Assembly (NCBI RefSeq): GCF_951805225.1
Contig: NZ_OX638201.1
Coordinates: 5,084,001 to 5,148,000, forward strand
From: an uncultured Flavobacterium sp.
GTDB taxonomy: Bacteria; Bacteroidota; Bacteroidia; Flavobacteriales; Flavobacteriaceae
Length of the DNA: 64,000 nucleotides
Reading direction: 5' to 3'
Every line of letters starts with the position of its first letter. Position 1 is the first letter of the stretch. Below are positions 50,143 through 60,183 of this stretch, piece after piece. The notes beneath the pieces are model-generated. The model did not search any database and was not told the origin of the DNA. It was given only the letters and a program-made list of their open reading frames with translations. Both the position numbers and the translations under genes were made by a program.

Positions 50143-50314
50143 TTTCGTGGTTTTTAATAAAAAACATAAAAACGTTTTAATTATTAGTTTTTTTAACTCT
50201 TTTTTAAAGCATTTAATTTTTTTTACTGCTTTTGGTAAAATATACCATTTGAAATTTTGTAGTAAAAAAATGATGAATTTTATTAGATAACCAGAAGATT
50301 TAAAACGTTTTAAA
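50106..50314. promoter_or_regulatory. Candidate operator sites of the polysaccharide locus
   Basis: In the 384-bp gap are an exact 16-bp palindrome with core AAAACGTTTT (50299-50314), a second AAAACGTTTT (50169-50178), the direct repeat ATATACCATT at 50106-50115 and 50240-50249, and TGGTA-N5-TACCA (50233-50247). They are likely regulator-binding sites. The rest of the gap is AT-rich and gene-free. Confidence 0.5.
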
Positions 50315-50369
50315 CCTTAAATTTTGTTAACCAATACATTAATCTTTCGATTAGATTAAAAGAACAATT

Positions 50370-52982
50370 ATGAAGAATATAAATTATCCTAATGGTAAAA
50401 TGATTTCATTCCTTTTATGGGCTATGTGCAGTTTAATTACTGTAAGTGCTCAAAATGTAAAATTTGAACAACAACTAAAAGAAGGATGGAATATAGAATC
50501 ATCAGCAAAAATAAATACAACGGGAGATAAAATTTCTCAGGCAAATTTTGATATTTCAAAATGGTACAAAACCTCGGTTCCGGCGACTGTAATGGCGTCT
50601 TTAATTGCCAATAATGAGTATTCAGATATTTTTATGGGAGAGAATATCAGTAAAGTTGATACTACAAGATTTAGAGTTCCGTGGTGGTATAGAAATGAGT
50701 TTGTTATTGAAGATGCTTCAAAAAACACAGAATTAATATTTGAAGGAATTAATTATCGTGCAAATGTTTGGCTAAATGGTAAACAAATAGCTTCGGCGGA
50801 TAGTTTATTTGGAGGATTTAGAATATTTGATTTAAACATTTCGAAGCATGTAAAAAAAGGAAAGAATATTTTGGCTGTTGAAGTTTTTAATCAAAAAACA
50901 CATGAACCTTCTATTGGTTTTGTGGATTGGGCGCCAATGGCTCCAGATCGCGAATTGGGACTTTGGAGACCTGTAAAACTTAAAATTTCGGATAAAACGA
51001 GTTTGAATAACATCTTTGTGACTTCAAAAATTGATAAAAAAGGCTTTAAGAGTGCTGATTTAGAAATTTCTGCGGAAGCGGTAAACAATACAAATGAAGT
51101 TGTAGAAACGGTTGTAAAAGGGAAAATCGAAAACATCAATTTCGAAAAGAAAATTAAACTTCAGCCTTTAGAAAAAAGAATGATTGTTTTTAAATCTTCG
51201 GAATTTAAACAGTTAAAAATCAAAAATCCGCGTTTGTGGTGGACGTATGAATTGGGAAAACCCAATTTGTACAATCTAACAATGTCTATTGAAACCAATA
51301 ATAAAGTTTCGTTTTCAAAATCTACAAATTTCGGGATTCGTGAAGTCGAGGATTATTTGACTGCAAAAGGCTATAGAGGTTACAAATTAAATGGTGTTGA
51401 AGTTCTAATTAAAGGCGGCGGTTGGGTCGACGGAATGTTCCTGAATGATACTGAAGAAAAAGTAAAAGCGCAATTAGAATATGTAAAACAGACTAACATG
51501 AATACGGTTAGGATGGAAGGTTTTTGGGGAAATAGCGAGAGAATCTATGAAATGGCAGATAAAATGGGACTTTTGATGATGGTAGGATGGAGTTGTCAAT
51601 GGGAATGGAAAGGTTATCTTGACAAACCAGAAGATGATTTTATGTCGATTAAAACTCCTGAAGACATGGATCTTATTATAAATTATACGCGCGATCACGT
51701 GAATTGGTTAAGAAATCACCCGAGTATTTTTGTTTGGGTTATGGGAAGTGACAAATTGCCGCGTCCAGAATTGGAAGCAAAATATAATGTTCTTTTTGAG
51801 GAAGTTGATCCTTCAAGACCGCTTTTAATGTCTTGCAAAGGAATGGATAGTTCTATTTCCGGAAAAACCGGAGTAAAAATGAATGGTCCTTACGAATATG
51901 TTTCTCCAAATTATTGGTTTTTGGATACAGAAAATGGCGGAGCTTTTGGATTTAATACTGAAACAGGTCCGGGGCCGCAAGTTCCTTCGCTTGAAGTTGT
52001 GAAAAGTATGATTCCCGAAGATAAATTATGGCCAATAAATTCGACTTGGGATTTTCACTGTGGGCGAAATGAATTTCAAACGCTTGATCGTTACACAAGT
52101 GCATTCAATAACAGATACGGAATTCAGAATAATGTTGAAGATTTTACTTTTAAAAGTCAGGCGTCAAATTTAGAATCGATGCGTTCCATGTATGAAGCTT
52201 TTGCTATAAACAGAAGCAACACGACGGGAATTGTTCAATGGATGTTTAATTCGCCTTGGCCAAAATTAATCTGGCAATTCTGGGATTATAATTTATTGCC
52301 AAATGCTGCTTTTTATGGTGCAAGATTAGGTGCGCGTCCGGTAAATATTGCTTATAATTATGGAGATAACGCCGTTTATGTAAGCAATCTAAACCCTGAG
52401 AAAACTAAAAATCTAAAAGCGCAATTAAAGATATATGATTTTAATGGAAAAGTAATTTTCGAAAAAGAAGAAACAGTTTCAGCAGATGGAAATGCTTCGG
52501 TTAAAGCTTTTGATTTACCGGATGATAAAGCGTATTCTAAAATTTATTTCTTGAAAATGAACTTATTAGACGAAAAAGGAAAATCAATCGCAGACAATTT
52601 TTATTGGTTATCGACTAAAAAGGATGTATTTGATTTTAAAAAATCAGATTGGATACATACGCCATTAATGGAACACGCTGATTTTAAAGATTTGGACAAA
52701 TTACCAAAAGTAAAAATTGAAGCGCAACACACGATTAAAAAGGAAAACGATAAATATGAGGTTACAATAAAACTCAAAAATCCATCAGATGCTATCGCGT
52801 TTTTAATTGAGTTAAATATTGCCGGAGATGTTTCAGGAAAATCAATAGTTCCGGTTTTATGGGACGACAATTATATCTCATTAGTGCCAAAAGAAAGCAG
52901 AATAATCAAGGTTACTTTTCCAGTTTCTGCTTTAAAAGGCGAAAAACCTGTTTTTAAATACAAAGGCTGGAATGTAGAATAA
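50370..52982 (+). CDS. Exported GH2 enzyme, exo-beta-D-glucosaminidase-type
   Basis: The 870-residue protein has a signal peptide (cleavage near SAQN) and the GH2 order: sugar-binding domain, immunoglobulin-like domain, TIM barrel, C-terminal beta domains. The acid/base position is Asp461 in VWVMGSD, and the nucleophile Glu531 in FNTETG, 70 residues on. Classical GH2 members have Glu in an NE pair; GSD with a later SET/TET glutamate is the pattern of CsxA-type exo-beta-D-glucosaminidases. It probably removes glucosamine or a related sugar from a glycan in the periplasm. It is first in the operon. Confidence 0.85.
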   Translation: MKNINYPNGKMISFLLWAMCSLITVSAQNVKFEQQLKEGWNIESSAKINTTGDKISQANFDISKWYKTSVPATVMASLIANNEYSDIFMGENISKVDTTRFRVPWWYRNEFVIEDASKNTELIFEGINYRANVWLNGKQIASADSLFGGFRIFDLNISKHVKKGKNILAVEVFNQKTHEPSIGFVDWAPMAPDRELGLWRPVKLKISDKTSLNNIFVTSKIDKKGFKSADLEISAEAVNNTNEVVETVVKGKIENINFEKKIKLQPLEKRMIVFKSSEFKQLKIKNPRLWWTYELGKPNLYNLTMSIETNNKVSFSKSTNFGIREVEDYLTAKGYRGYKLNGVEVLIKGGGWVDGMFLNDTEEKVKAQLEYVKQTNMNTVRMEGFWGNSERIYEMADKMGLLMMVGWSCQWEWKGYLDKPEDDFMSIKTPEDMDLIINYTRDHVNWLRNHPSIFVWVMGSDKLPRPELEAKYNVLFEEVDPSRPLLMSCKGMDSSISGKTGVKMNGPYEYVSPNYWFLDTENGGAFGFNTETGPGPQVPSLEVVKSMIPEDKLWPINSTWDFHCGRNEFQTLDRYTSAFNNRYGIQNNVEDFTFKSQASNLESMRSMYEAFAINRSNTTGIVQWMFNSPWPKLIWQFWDYNLLPNAAFYGARLGARPVNIAYNYGDNAVYVSNLNPEKTKNLKAQLKIYDFNGKVIFEKEETVSADGNASVKAFDLPDDKAYSKIYFLKMNLLDEKGKSIADNFYWLSTKKDVFDFKKSDWIHTPLMEHADFKDLDKLPKVKIEAQHTIKKENDKYEVTIKLKNPSDAIAFLIELNIAGDVSGKSIVPVLWDDNYISLVPKESRIIKVTFPVSALKGEKPVFKYKGWNVE

Positions 52983-53121
52983 AAACATCAGGATCATTTA
53001 TATAAATAGCCGAATTAGCGCTATTAGAAATTACACGAATTAGAGATCTCAAAAAAACAGATTTCTTCTTCAAGAGGAAAACTCATGTCCAAATCTAAAT
53101 TTTTAATAAATAAACAAACAA

Positions 53122-54381
53122 ATGAAAACGAGTAAATTAACAGTAGGATTGGTGTTTCTGACCTTTTTTGTTATTTCTTTTTTGACTAACATTATGGGAC
53201 CTTTAATTCCGGATATTATCAATAGTTACCATTTATCGCTTGGTATGGTTGGTTTTCTTCCGTTCTCGTTTTTTGCAGCTTATGGCGTAATGTCAACCTC
53301 AGCGGGAGTTTTGCTTGAGAAATACAGAGAGAAAAAAGTAATGGCATTTTCATTTCTGATAGCCGCTTTAGGTTCGCTATTATTTGGGTTGTTTCCGTAC
53401 TATTCTATGGCGCTGGTTTCTTTGTTTTTAATCGGAATTGGAATGGCGGCTTTGCAAGTTGCAATTAATCCGTTATTGAGAGTTTCGGGCGGAGAAGAAC
53501 ATTTTGCGTTCAATTCTGTAATGGCACAATTATTCTTTGGATTAGCTTCTTTTTTAAGTCCGCTTGTTTATAGTTATTTGGTTACCAACATCAAACATGA
53601 CGAAACAAATTCAAATGAGTTTCTGGAAATCTTATCAAAACTGGTTCCTGCAAATCTGAATTGGGTTTCCTTATATTGGATTTTTGCCATAACAGCACTT
53701 GCAATGGTTCTGATTATTTTGCTTTTTAAGTTTCCAAAATTTGAATTAGAAGAAACTGAAAAAGCAGGAACCTGGAGCGTTTACAAAGATTTACTTCGAA
53801 ATAAAACCGTGCTTTTATTCTTCTTCGGAACTTTTGCATATGTAGGAACGGAACAAGGAATTGCCAATTGGATGTCAAAATTTCTAAGTGATTATCATGG
53901 TTATTCGCCTCAAACTGTTGGTGCGGAAACTGTCGCTTATTTCTGGGGACTTTTGACTGCAGGATGTCTTCTTGGTTTGGTTTTATTGAAATTTCTGGAC
54001 AGTCGTAAAGTCCTTATTTTATTTGCCGCCGGAGCAATTATATGTCTTACGCTAGCATTATTTGGCTCAGCCAAAATTTCTCTTTATGCATTTCCAATTT
54101 CCGGTTTTGCCCTTTCGGTAATGTGGTCCGTCGTTTTTTCATTGGCTTTAAACTCTCTTAAAAACAATCATGGAGCTTTTTCAGGGATTTTATGTACCGG
54201 AATTGTTGGCGGAGCAGTTATGTCATTAATTATTGGGAAACTGGGCGATATAATTGGACTTAAATACGCAATGACAACTTTGTATATCACACTTGGATAC
54301 ATCTTAAGCATTGGTTTTTGGGCTAAACCTTTAGTAAATAATGCCACAATAAATTTAAAGAAAACAAAAGAAAATCAATAA
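53122..54381 (+). CDS. MFS sugar permease (FucP/FHS-like)
   Basis: The 419-residue protein has about 12 membrane helices, with TNIMGPLIPDIINSYHLSLGMVGFLPFSFFAAYGVMS near the start, close to the fucose/glucose-galactose permease (FHS) family, and a central loop before LLRNKTVLLFFFGTFAYVGTEQGIANW. It should carry a monosaccharide across the inner membrane with protons. It stands between the GH2 and ROK kinase genes, so the transported sugar is probably the one released by the GH2 enzyme. Confidence 0.9.
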   Translation: MKTSKLTVGLVFLTFFVISFLTNIMGPLIPDIINSYHLSLGMVGFLPFSFFAAYGVMSTSAGVLLEKYREKKVMAFSFLIAALGSLLFGLFPYYSMALVSLFLIGIGMAALQVAINPLLRVSGGEEHFAFNSVMAQLFFGLASFLSPLVYSYLVTNIKHDETNSNEFLEILSKLVPANLNWVSLYWIFAITALAMVLIILLFKFPKFELEETEKAGTWSVYKDLLRNKTVLLFFFGTFAYVGTEQGIANWMSKFLSDYHGYSPQTVGAETVAYFWGLLTAGCLLGLVLLKFLDSRKVLILFAAGAIICLTLALFGSAKISLYAFPISGFALSVMWSVVFSLALNSLKNNHGAFSGILCTGIVGGAVMSLIIGKLGDIIGLKYAMTTLYITLGYILSIGFWAKPLVNNATINLKKTKENQ

Positions 54382-54399
54382 TTATATAAAGTAGTAAAG

Positions 54400-55257
54400 A
54401 TGTCGGAAAGAAAGATCATAGGCGTTGACATGGGAGGGACAAAAATCCACACTAGCCTAATTTTAGGAAAAGAAATAATTTCCGAATGCATATTAGATAC
54501 ACCCGCCAAAGAATCTGAAAAAGTCGTTCTGGACAGATTAATAAAAGCCATAGAACAAGTTTATCAACCTGGTTGCGAAGGTATTGGTATTGGAGTGCCA
54601 AGCGTCGTAGACTGGAAAGAAGGAATTGTATATGATGTTGTTGCAATACCGTCGTGGAAAGAAGTTCATGTAAAAAAAATACTCGAAGATCATTTTAAAA
54701 TTCCTGTATATGTCAATAATGATTCGAATTGTTTTGCGCTTGGCGAAAATTTCTTCGGAAAAGGAATTGATACAGCAAATTTTGTTGGAGTAACAATAGG
54801 AACCGGTCTTGGCAGCGGAATCATTATCGAAAACAAACTATATCAAGGCGTAAATACGGGAGCGGGAGAAATAGGAAGTATCTCGTATAAAGATGGAATT
54901 ATAGAACAATATTGTGCGAGTGAATTTTTTATTTCCCGCGGATTAGATGGAGAAGAACTCTATTTGAAAGCCAAAAAAGGAGATCCCGAAGCTTTAGAAA
55001 TTTTTAAAGATTACGGTAAAAATCTCTCTGAGGTCGTAAAAATAGTTTTATACGCTTACGATCCTGAAACCATAATTCTGGGAGGATCGATTAGTAACGC
55101 TTATGAGTTTTTTATTGATGCCGTTTGGCAGGGACTTCAGGATTTTATGTTTCCTGTTGAGCTCAAAAAACTCAAAATCGAAAAATCAGAACTTAAAAAT
55201 AGTGCTGTATTAGGTGCCGCAGCATTAGTTTACAATTTTAACCTCGAAACAGCTTAG
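54400..55257 (+). CDS. ROK-family sugar kinase
   Basis: A 285-residue protein with the ATP-binding GVDMGGTKIH (residues 8-17), catalytic Asp108 in VNNDSNCFALGE, the VTIGTGLGSGIIIE loop, and GAGEIGSISY (ExGH-like Glu site). The zinc-binding CxCGxxGC of many ROK members is absent: the region reads GIIEQYCASEFF. It should phosphorylate a hexose or amino sugar after uptake. It is 19 bp after the permease gene and co-transcribed with it. Confidence 0.92.
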   Translation: MSERKIIGVDMGGTKIHTSLILGKEIISECILDTPAKESEKVVLDRLIKAIEQVYQPGCEGIGIGVPSVVDWKEGIVYDVVAIPSWKEVHVKKILEDHFKIPVYVNNDSNCFALGENFFGKGIDTANFVGVTIGTGLGSGIIIENKLYQGVNTGAGEIGSISYKDGIIEQYCASEFFISRGLDGEELYLKAKKGDPEALEIFKDYGKNLSEVVKIVLYAYDPETIILGGSISNAYEFFIDAVWQGLQDFMFPVELKKLKIEKSELKNSAVLGAAALVYNFNLETA

Positions 55258-55276
55258 TGCATCATAAATAATCAAT

Positions 55277-55414
55277 TTAACACATAGAAACATAGGTTAT
55301 GGGTGTAAAAAAGAATACAAAAAGAAACACATTTCTTTCACATAGCCAACTCTGTGCGTTTGAAATAAGTGAAACACCTTTTGAGAGATTAAAGTCTATG
55401 TTTCAATGTGTTAA
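55277..55414. repeat. Inverted repeat between the ROK and SusC genes
   Basis: Arms 55277-55295 (TTAACACATAGAAACATAG) and 55396-55414 are complementary with one mismatch. Between them, TTCTTTTTGT- and CATAG-type short repeats occur. It may separate transcription of the cytosolic genes from SusC/SusD. Confidence 0.7.
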
Positions 55415-55492
55415 AATTAATTACAACCTGTGAATTTCTATTAAAAAAATAACTAAACAAAAACCAAAATTATTAACCAAAAAGATATTACG

Positions 55493-58400
55493 ATGAAAAA
55501 TAGTCTACAAAAAGGCTTAATGGTTATCATAACCATGCTATGTACCAGTTTGATGTATTCTCAAGATGTGTCAGGGCTGGTTTCAGATTCTAGTGGCCCG
55601 CTTCCCGGCGTTTCGATTATAGTAAAAGGAAGTAAAAATGAGGCTCAAACTGATTTTGACGGAAGATTTACAATTAAAAATGTTGGCAAAGGAGCAGTTT
55701 TAGTTTTTAGCTACATAGGTCTTAAAAATCAAGAAGTAAACGTTGACGGTAAAACCAAGATAAATGTAGTAATGGCGCAAGACCGCAGCGAATTAAACGA
55801 AGTTGTAGTCGTGGGATATGGAACTTCAAAAAAGAAAGATTTAACGGGAGCCGTAGATGTACTTTCGTCCAAAGATTTTGACGGAGTTTCGAATACTTCG
55901 CCAGCTTTATTGTTACGAGGTAAAGTAGCCGGAGTACAAATTACACAAAGCAGCGGAGAACCAGGTTCGGCAGTTACGATTCGTGTTCGTGGATCTTCTT
56001 CCGTTCGTTCTGGAAACGGACCTTTAATTGTGGTAGATGGCGTTCCGTTAAGCGGAGGCGATGTTTCTGCAGAAGGAGCTGATTTATTGGGAACATCTTC
56101 GGCAAAAAATCCTTTGAATTTTATAAATGAAGCCGATATCGAGTCTATTTCTGTTCTTAAAGATGCTTCGTCAACAGCAATTTATGGTGCGCGTGGAGCA
56201 AATGGAGTAATCGTTATTACGACTAAAAAAGGAAAATCAAATGTTCCGGAATTCAACTTTAGTACCTCAACACAATTTAGCAGAAAAGCAGGAAATTTTA
56301 ATGTAATGAATGCTGATCAGTTTGTTGCGGCAAGCAAAGCTGCGGGCGTACCGTCGATTCCTGCAGATCCTGTTGCAGGAACTCCGGCAATTAATAATCA
56401 GGATTATGGAGGAAGAAATTACAATTGGGAAGATGCAGTTTTACAAAATGGATTAGCAGTAAACAATAGTCTATCTTTTAATTCGTCAAGCGAAAATTCG
56501 AACACAAGAGTATCTTTTTCTACGAGTAATAACAAAGGAATTGTAAAAAATACAGGATTAGACAAATACACAATTTCGTTTTTTAACTCCAATAATTTCT
56601 TTGATAAAGTATTAAAAGTAGATACAAAATTGCTTTACGCAGGTATAAATGATGAAACTACTTTGATAACAAATAATGCCAGTTATATTGGTAACGTTAT
56701 TGGATCTGCATTATACTGGAATCCAACGCGACCAATTTATAACGCCGACGGACATTATAATGTGGTAAGCGAAACGTATCTAAATCCGGTACAATTGCTG
56801 AATTCTTATAAAGATTACACGAATACAAGTAAATTGTTAGGAAGCATAAATGCTGTTCTTAATTTGGGAAGTCATTTTAAATACAATTTCTTATTTGGAA
56901 TAGAAACTTCAGCATCTACAAGAAAAAGCCAAATTTTGCCAACCATGCAAATACAAGGTGAAGCATTTTTTGGAACAGTTCCGGGATCAGATCCTGCCGT
57001 TACAAAATACGGAACAGCATCTATTCAGGGGCTTAATAACTTCAATAAAACATTCGAAAATAATATAAACTATACCAATAAATTCAGCGACAATTTTAAC
57101 CTGAATGCTTTAGTTGGATATTCTTATTACTATTATCTGGCAAGTGGTTTTGTAACTTCGGGAAAAGGATATGACTTGGCGCAAACCAATTTGATCGATA
57201 ATATCGAAGGCGGACTTCAGAATGAATTTAGAAGTAGTTCTTTTAAAAATGCTTCAGAATTGCAATCTTTTTATGCCAGAGCCGATGCTACTTTTTTCAA
57301 ACAATATGTAATTACAGCAACAGTTCGTACAGATGGATCTACAAAATTAGGAGCGAATAACAAATACGGAACATTTCCGTCTATAGGTTTTGCCGATAAC
57401 TTATTTCAGGATAAAGACGGAATGCTTAATAATTTAAAAATAAGAGCAAACTGGGGAATTACAGGAAATCAGGAATTTGCTCCAAACTCCGCAATCGGAA
57501 GAGCGAGTTACGGTAACAACGGAAATTTAAATATCGATACAAATGCAAATGATAATCTGAAATGGGAAACTACAGAATCATGGGGAATTGGAACAGATTT
57601 TACTTTGCTTAAATACAGATTAACAGGAACAATAGATTATTTCTACAGAGATACAAAGGATTTAATTTTTCCGGTTCCGCAAGCCTCAACACAACCGGGA
57701 CCAAATACGCCACGTAACAAAAACTTACCAGGAAACTTAATCAATCAGGGACTTGAAGTTAGTTTAGATTATAAAATTATTGAAACCGAAAATATCTCTT
57801 GGGAAATTGGCGCAAATGCTTCCTTCCTTAAAAACGAAATGAAAAACTTTAGCGGAACTGTTGGAACAGGAGGTTTAAACGGACAAGGATTGGACGGCGC
57901 TTATACACAAGTAATCACGAATAATAAACCGCTTTATTCGTATTATTTATATGATTTTAAGGGATATGACGCCAGCGGAAATTCGATTTATACAAATGCT
58001 GCAGGACAGCCAGCCGGACTTGGAGACGCTTCTAAACAATTATTGAACAAACAGCCATTGCCAAAAATAAATTATGGTTTTTCATCAACATTTAAATACA
58101 AAGGATTTGATGCAGTAGTTTCATTCTACGGAGTTGCAGGAAATTATATTTATGATAATACACAAAATGCATACTTCTTTAAAGGAGCTTTTTTGGGAGG
58201 TCGAAATGTTACTGAAAAAGCAGCATATTCTGAACAAGCACAAGGAGATCCAAACTCGCCTTCGACTAAATTTTTGCAAAAAGGAGATTTCTTAAGAATG
58301 GGAGAATTAACGTTTGGATACACTTTTACAGGACCTTTAGTTGAAAGAATAAAATGTAAAAATGTACGTGTTTATGCAAACGGTTCAAACCTGTTATTGT

Positions 58401-58534
58401 TTACAAATTACACCGGATTTGATCCCGAAGTAGATATTAATAAACAAGTTAACGGAGTTCCTTCTGCAGGTATGGATTATCTGGCTTACCCAAGATCAAA
58501 AGGTATTGCTTTTGGACTTAACGTAACATTCTAA
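55493..58534 (+). CDS. SusC-family TonB-dependent receptor
   Basis: The 1013-residue outer-membrane protein has a signal peptide, the SusC-type CarboxypepD_reg domain (VSGLVSDSSGPLPGVSIIVKG), a plug domain beginning LNEVVVVGYGTSKKKDLTGAV, the RGxxSVRSGNGPLIVVDGVPL loop, SVLKDASSTAIYGARGANGVI, and a barrel ending KGIAFGLNVTF. It imports an oligosaccharide captured by the SusD partner that follows 11 bp later. It begins after the inverted repeat at 55277. Confidence 0.96.
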   Translation: MKNSLQKGLMVIITMLCTSLMYSQDVSGLVSDSSGPLPGVSIIVKGSKNEAQTDFDGRFTIKNVGKGAVLVFSYIGLKNQEVNVDGKTKINVVMAQDRSELNEVVVVGYGTSKKKDLTGAVDVLSSKDFDGVSNTSPALLLRGKVAGVQITQSSGEPGSAVTIRVRGSSSVRSGNGPLIVVDGVPLSGGDVSAEGADLLGTSSAKNPLNFINEADIESISVLKDASSTAIYGARGANGVIVITTKKGKSNVPEFNFSTSTQFSRKAGNFNVMNADQFVAASKAAGVPSIPADPVAGTPAINNQDYGGRNYNWEDAVLQNGLAVNNSLSFNSSSENSNTRVSFSTSNNKGIVKNTGLDKYTISFFNSNNFFDKVLKVDTKLLYAGINDETTLITNNASYIGNVIGSALYWNPTRPIYNADGHYNVVSETYLNPVQLLNSYKDYTNTSKLLGSINAVLNLGSHFKYNFLFGIETSASTRKSQILPTMQIQGEAFFGTVPGSDPAVTKYGTASIQGLNNFNKTFENNINYTNKFSDNFNLNALVGYSYYYYLASGFVTSGKGYDLAQTNLIDNIEGGLQNEFRSSSFKNASELQSFYARADATFFKQYVITATVRTDGSTKLGANNKYGTFPSIGFADNLFQDKDGMLNNLKIRANWGITGNQEFAPNSAIGRASYGNNGNLNIDTNANDNLKWETTESWGIGTDFTLLKYRLTGTIDYFYRDTKDLIFPVPQASTQPGPNTPRNKNLPGNLINQGLEVSLDYKIIETENISWEIGANASFLKNEMKNFSGTVGTGGLNGQGLDGAYTQVITNNKPLYSYYLYDFKGYDASGNSIYTNAAGQPAGLGDASKQLLNKQPLPKINYGFSSTFKYKGFDAVVSFYGVAGNYIYDNTQNAYFFKGAFLGGRNVTEKAAYSEQAQGDPNSPSTKFLQKGDFLRMGELTFGYTFTGPLVERIKCKNVRVYANGSNLLLFTNYTGFDPEVDINKQVNGVPSAGMDYLAYPRSKGIAFGLNVTF

Positions 58535-58545
58535 TTTTAAAAACT

Positions 58546-60105
58546 ATGAAAACTATCAATATTATAAAAAGTATTTTTTTCGTAAGTACACTGGTTTTAA
58601 GTGTTAGCTGTACGAATTTGAATGAAGAAATTTTAGACGGAATTCCTACCGGAGGAGAAAATGAGCCTGTAAACACAGCAGCTTTATTGCGAACTGCGTA
58701 TCAGGGTTTAAGAAATTTTCAGGTTCAGGAACAAATGCATACGTTAAACGAAATGTCTACAGATGCATTAGTTGGGCCAACAAGAGGAGGAGATTGGGAT
58801 GATAATGGTACGTGGAGACAATTTCATACACTAACCTGGACGCCTGATAATGTCGAGATCAGAAATGCATGGAATAGTTTATTGGCAAGTGTGTACGATT
58901 GTAATACGATTATCCAAAATTCTAAAGATCCGTCAGAGATTGTTCAGGCGCGTTTTTTAAGAGCGTTCTATTATTACAATGTTTTGGATTTGTACGGACA
59001 AGCGCCATATAGAGAACCGGGAACTCCATTGACAAGTGATCCTAAAGTTTGGACAAGAGCTGAAGCGACAGATTTTGTACGTACAGAATTAGAAGCTATT
59101 TTGCCAAATTTACCCGCACGTGTTGCTGGAGATGCAAGTATTGTAAATGAAGATGCAGGACATTTTTTATTGGCTAAAATTTACTTGAATCTTGCTGTTT
59201 TCAAAGCTGCAAATCCTGCCGGACCATATACTTTTGAAGCCGCAAATATGAATAAAGTTATTGCGCACGTTGAAGCCATAAAAAGTAGTTTAGCTGATTC
59301 GTATTGGGATAATTTTGTGCCGGACAATAACACTTCGCCAGAGATTTTATTCTCTTCAAAAAATGTTTTGGGAGATGGCGGAGCGCTTGGAGATTACTGG
59401 AGATACGGAATGCATTACAATCAAACACCAGATGGTTACAACGGTTTTTGTACTGTAGGCGAATATTATGACCGTTTTAATGCTGCCGATGATCGTCGTC
59501 AACATTCAACACCTGAAATTATTGCACATTTTGGAAACCCAATCGGATTTCAGTATGGACAAATGTATGCACCTGAAACTACAGATGAGGTTACCGGTGT
59601 AGTTACGCCAGGAGGAACAATTCCGTTAAAAGACAGAAACGGGAATCCATTATTCTTTACCAAAGAAGTAACGCTAATTCTTTCAGGACCAACGATTGAA
59701 ACAGCCGGAATTAGAACTCAAAAATACCAACCGGATGTTAATAATCTAGACAATCCCGAAAACGACTTTATTTTAATGCGTTATGCAGATGCGTTATTGA
59801 TGGAAGCCGAAGCAATTCTTAGAGGTGGCACTGCGTCAGGAAACGGTTCAGCTCAGGATATTATGGACAAAATTGCTGTTCGAACAGGAGTTCCTGCGCC
59901 AACGGCAACTTTAGAAAACTTGTTAGCAGAAAGAGGAAGAGAATTATGGTGGGAAGGCTGGAGAAGAAACGATTTGATTCGTTTTGGAAAATTTCTTGGA
60001 CCAAGAGAATTGAAAAAGAATACTTCTCCGGAGAAATATTTATTGTATTGTCTTCCTTCAGATGCTTTGTTTAATTTGAATTTAAAACAGAATCCGGGAT
60101 ATTAA
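58546..60105 (+). CDS. SusD-family glycan-binding lipoprotein
   Basis: A 519-residue lipoprotein with Cys22 in the lipobox (VLSVSCTNLNEE). The SusD fold shows early NTAALLRTAYQGLRNF, the RFLRAFYYYNVLDLYGQAPYR TPR segment, and late FILMRYADALLMEAEAIL and ERGRELWWEGWRRNDLIRFGKFL. It sits on the cell surface and closes over the SusC barrel to deliver sugar. It ends the operon; an imperfect palindrome at 60126 follows. Confidence 0.96.
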   Translation: MKTINIIKSIFFVSTLVLSVSCTNLNEEILDGIPTGGENEPVNTAALLRTAYQGLRNFQVQEQMHTLNEMSTDALVGPTRGGDWDDNGTWRQFHTLTWTPDNVEIRNAWNSLLASVYDCNTIIQNSKDPSEIVQARFLRAFYYYNVLDLYGQAPYREPGTPLTSDPKVWTRAEATDFVRTELEAILPNLPARVAGDASIVNEDAGHFLLAKIYLNLAVFKAANPAGPYTFEAANMNKVIAHVEAIKSSLADSYWDNFVPDNNTSPEILFSSKNVLGDGGALGDYWRYGMHYNQTPDGYNGFCTVGEYYDRFNAADDRRQHSTPEIIAHFGNPIGFQYGQMYAPETTDEVTGVVTPGGTIPLKDRNGNPLFFTKEVTLILSGPTIETAGIRTQKYQPDVNNLDNPENDFILMRYADALLMEAEAILRGGTASGNGSAQDIMDKIAVRTGVPAPTATLENLLAERGRELWWEGWRRNDLIRFGKFLGPRELKKNTSPEKYLLYCLPSDALFNLNLKQNPGY

Positions 60106-60125
60106 ATGTAAATTTTCATGTTTAG

Positions 60126-60176
60126 CAAATTCGGTATGCAAAATCTTATTGGCAAAGGTTTTGTATATCGAATTTG
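60126..60176. terminator. Imperfect hairpin between convergent genes
   Basis: CAAATTCGGTATGCAAAATC (60126-60145) and GGTTTTGTATATCGAATTTG (60157-60176) are mostly complementary. It may stop both SusD and the minus-strand neighbour. Confidence 0.5.
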
Positions 60177-60183
60177 TATTTTA

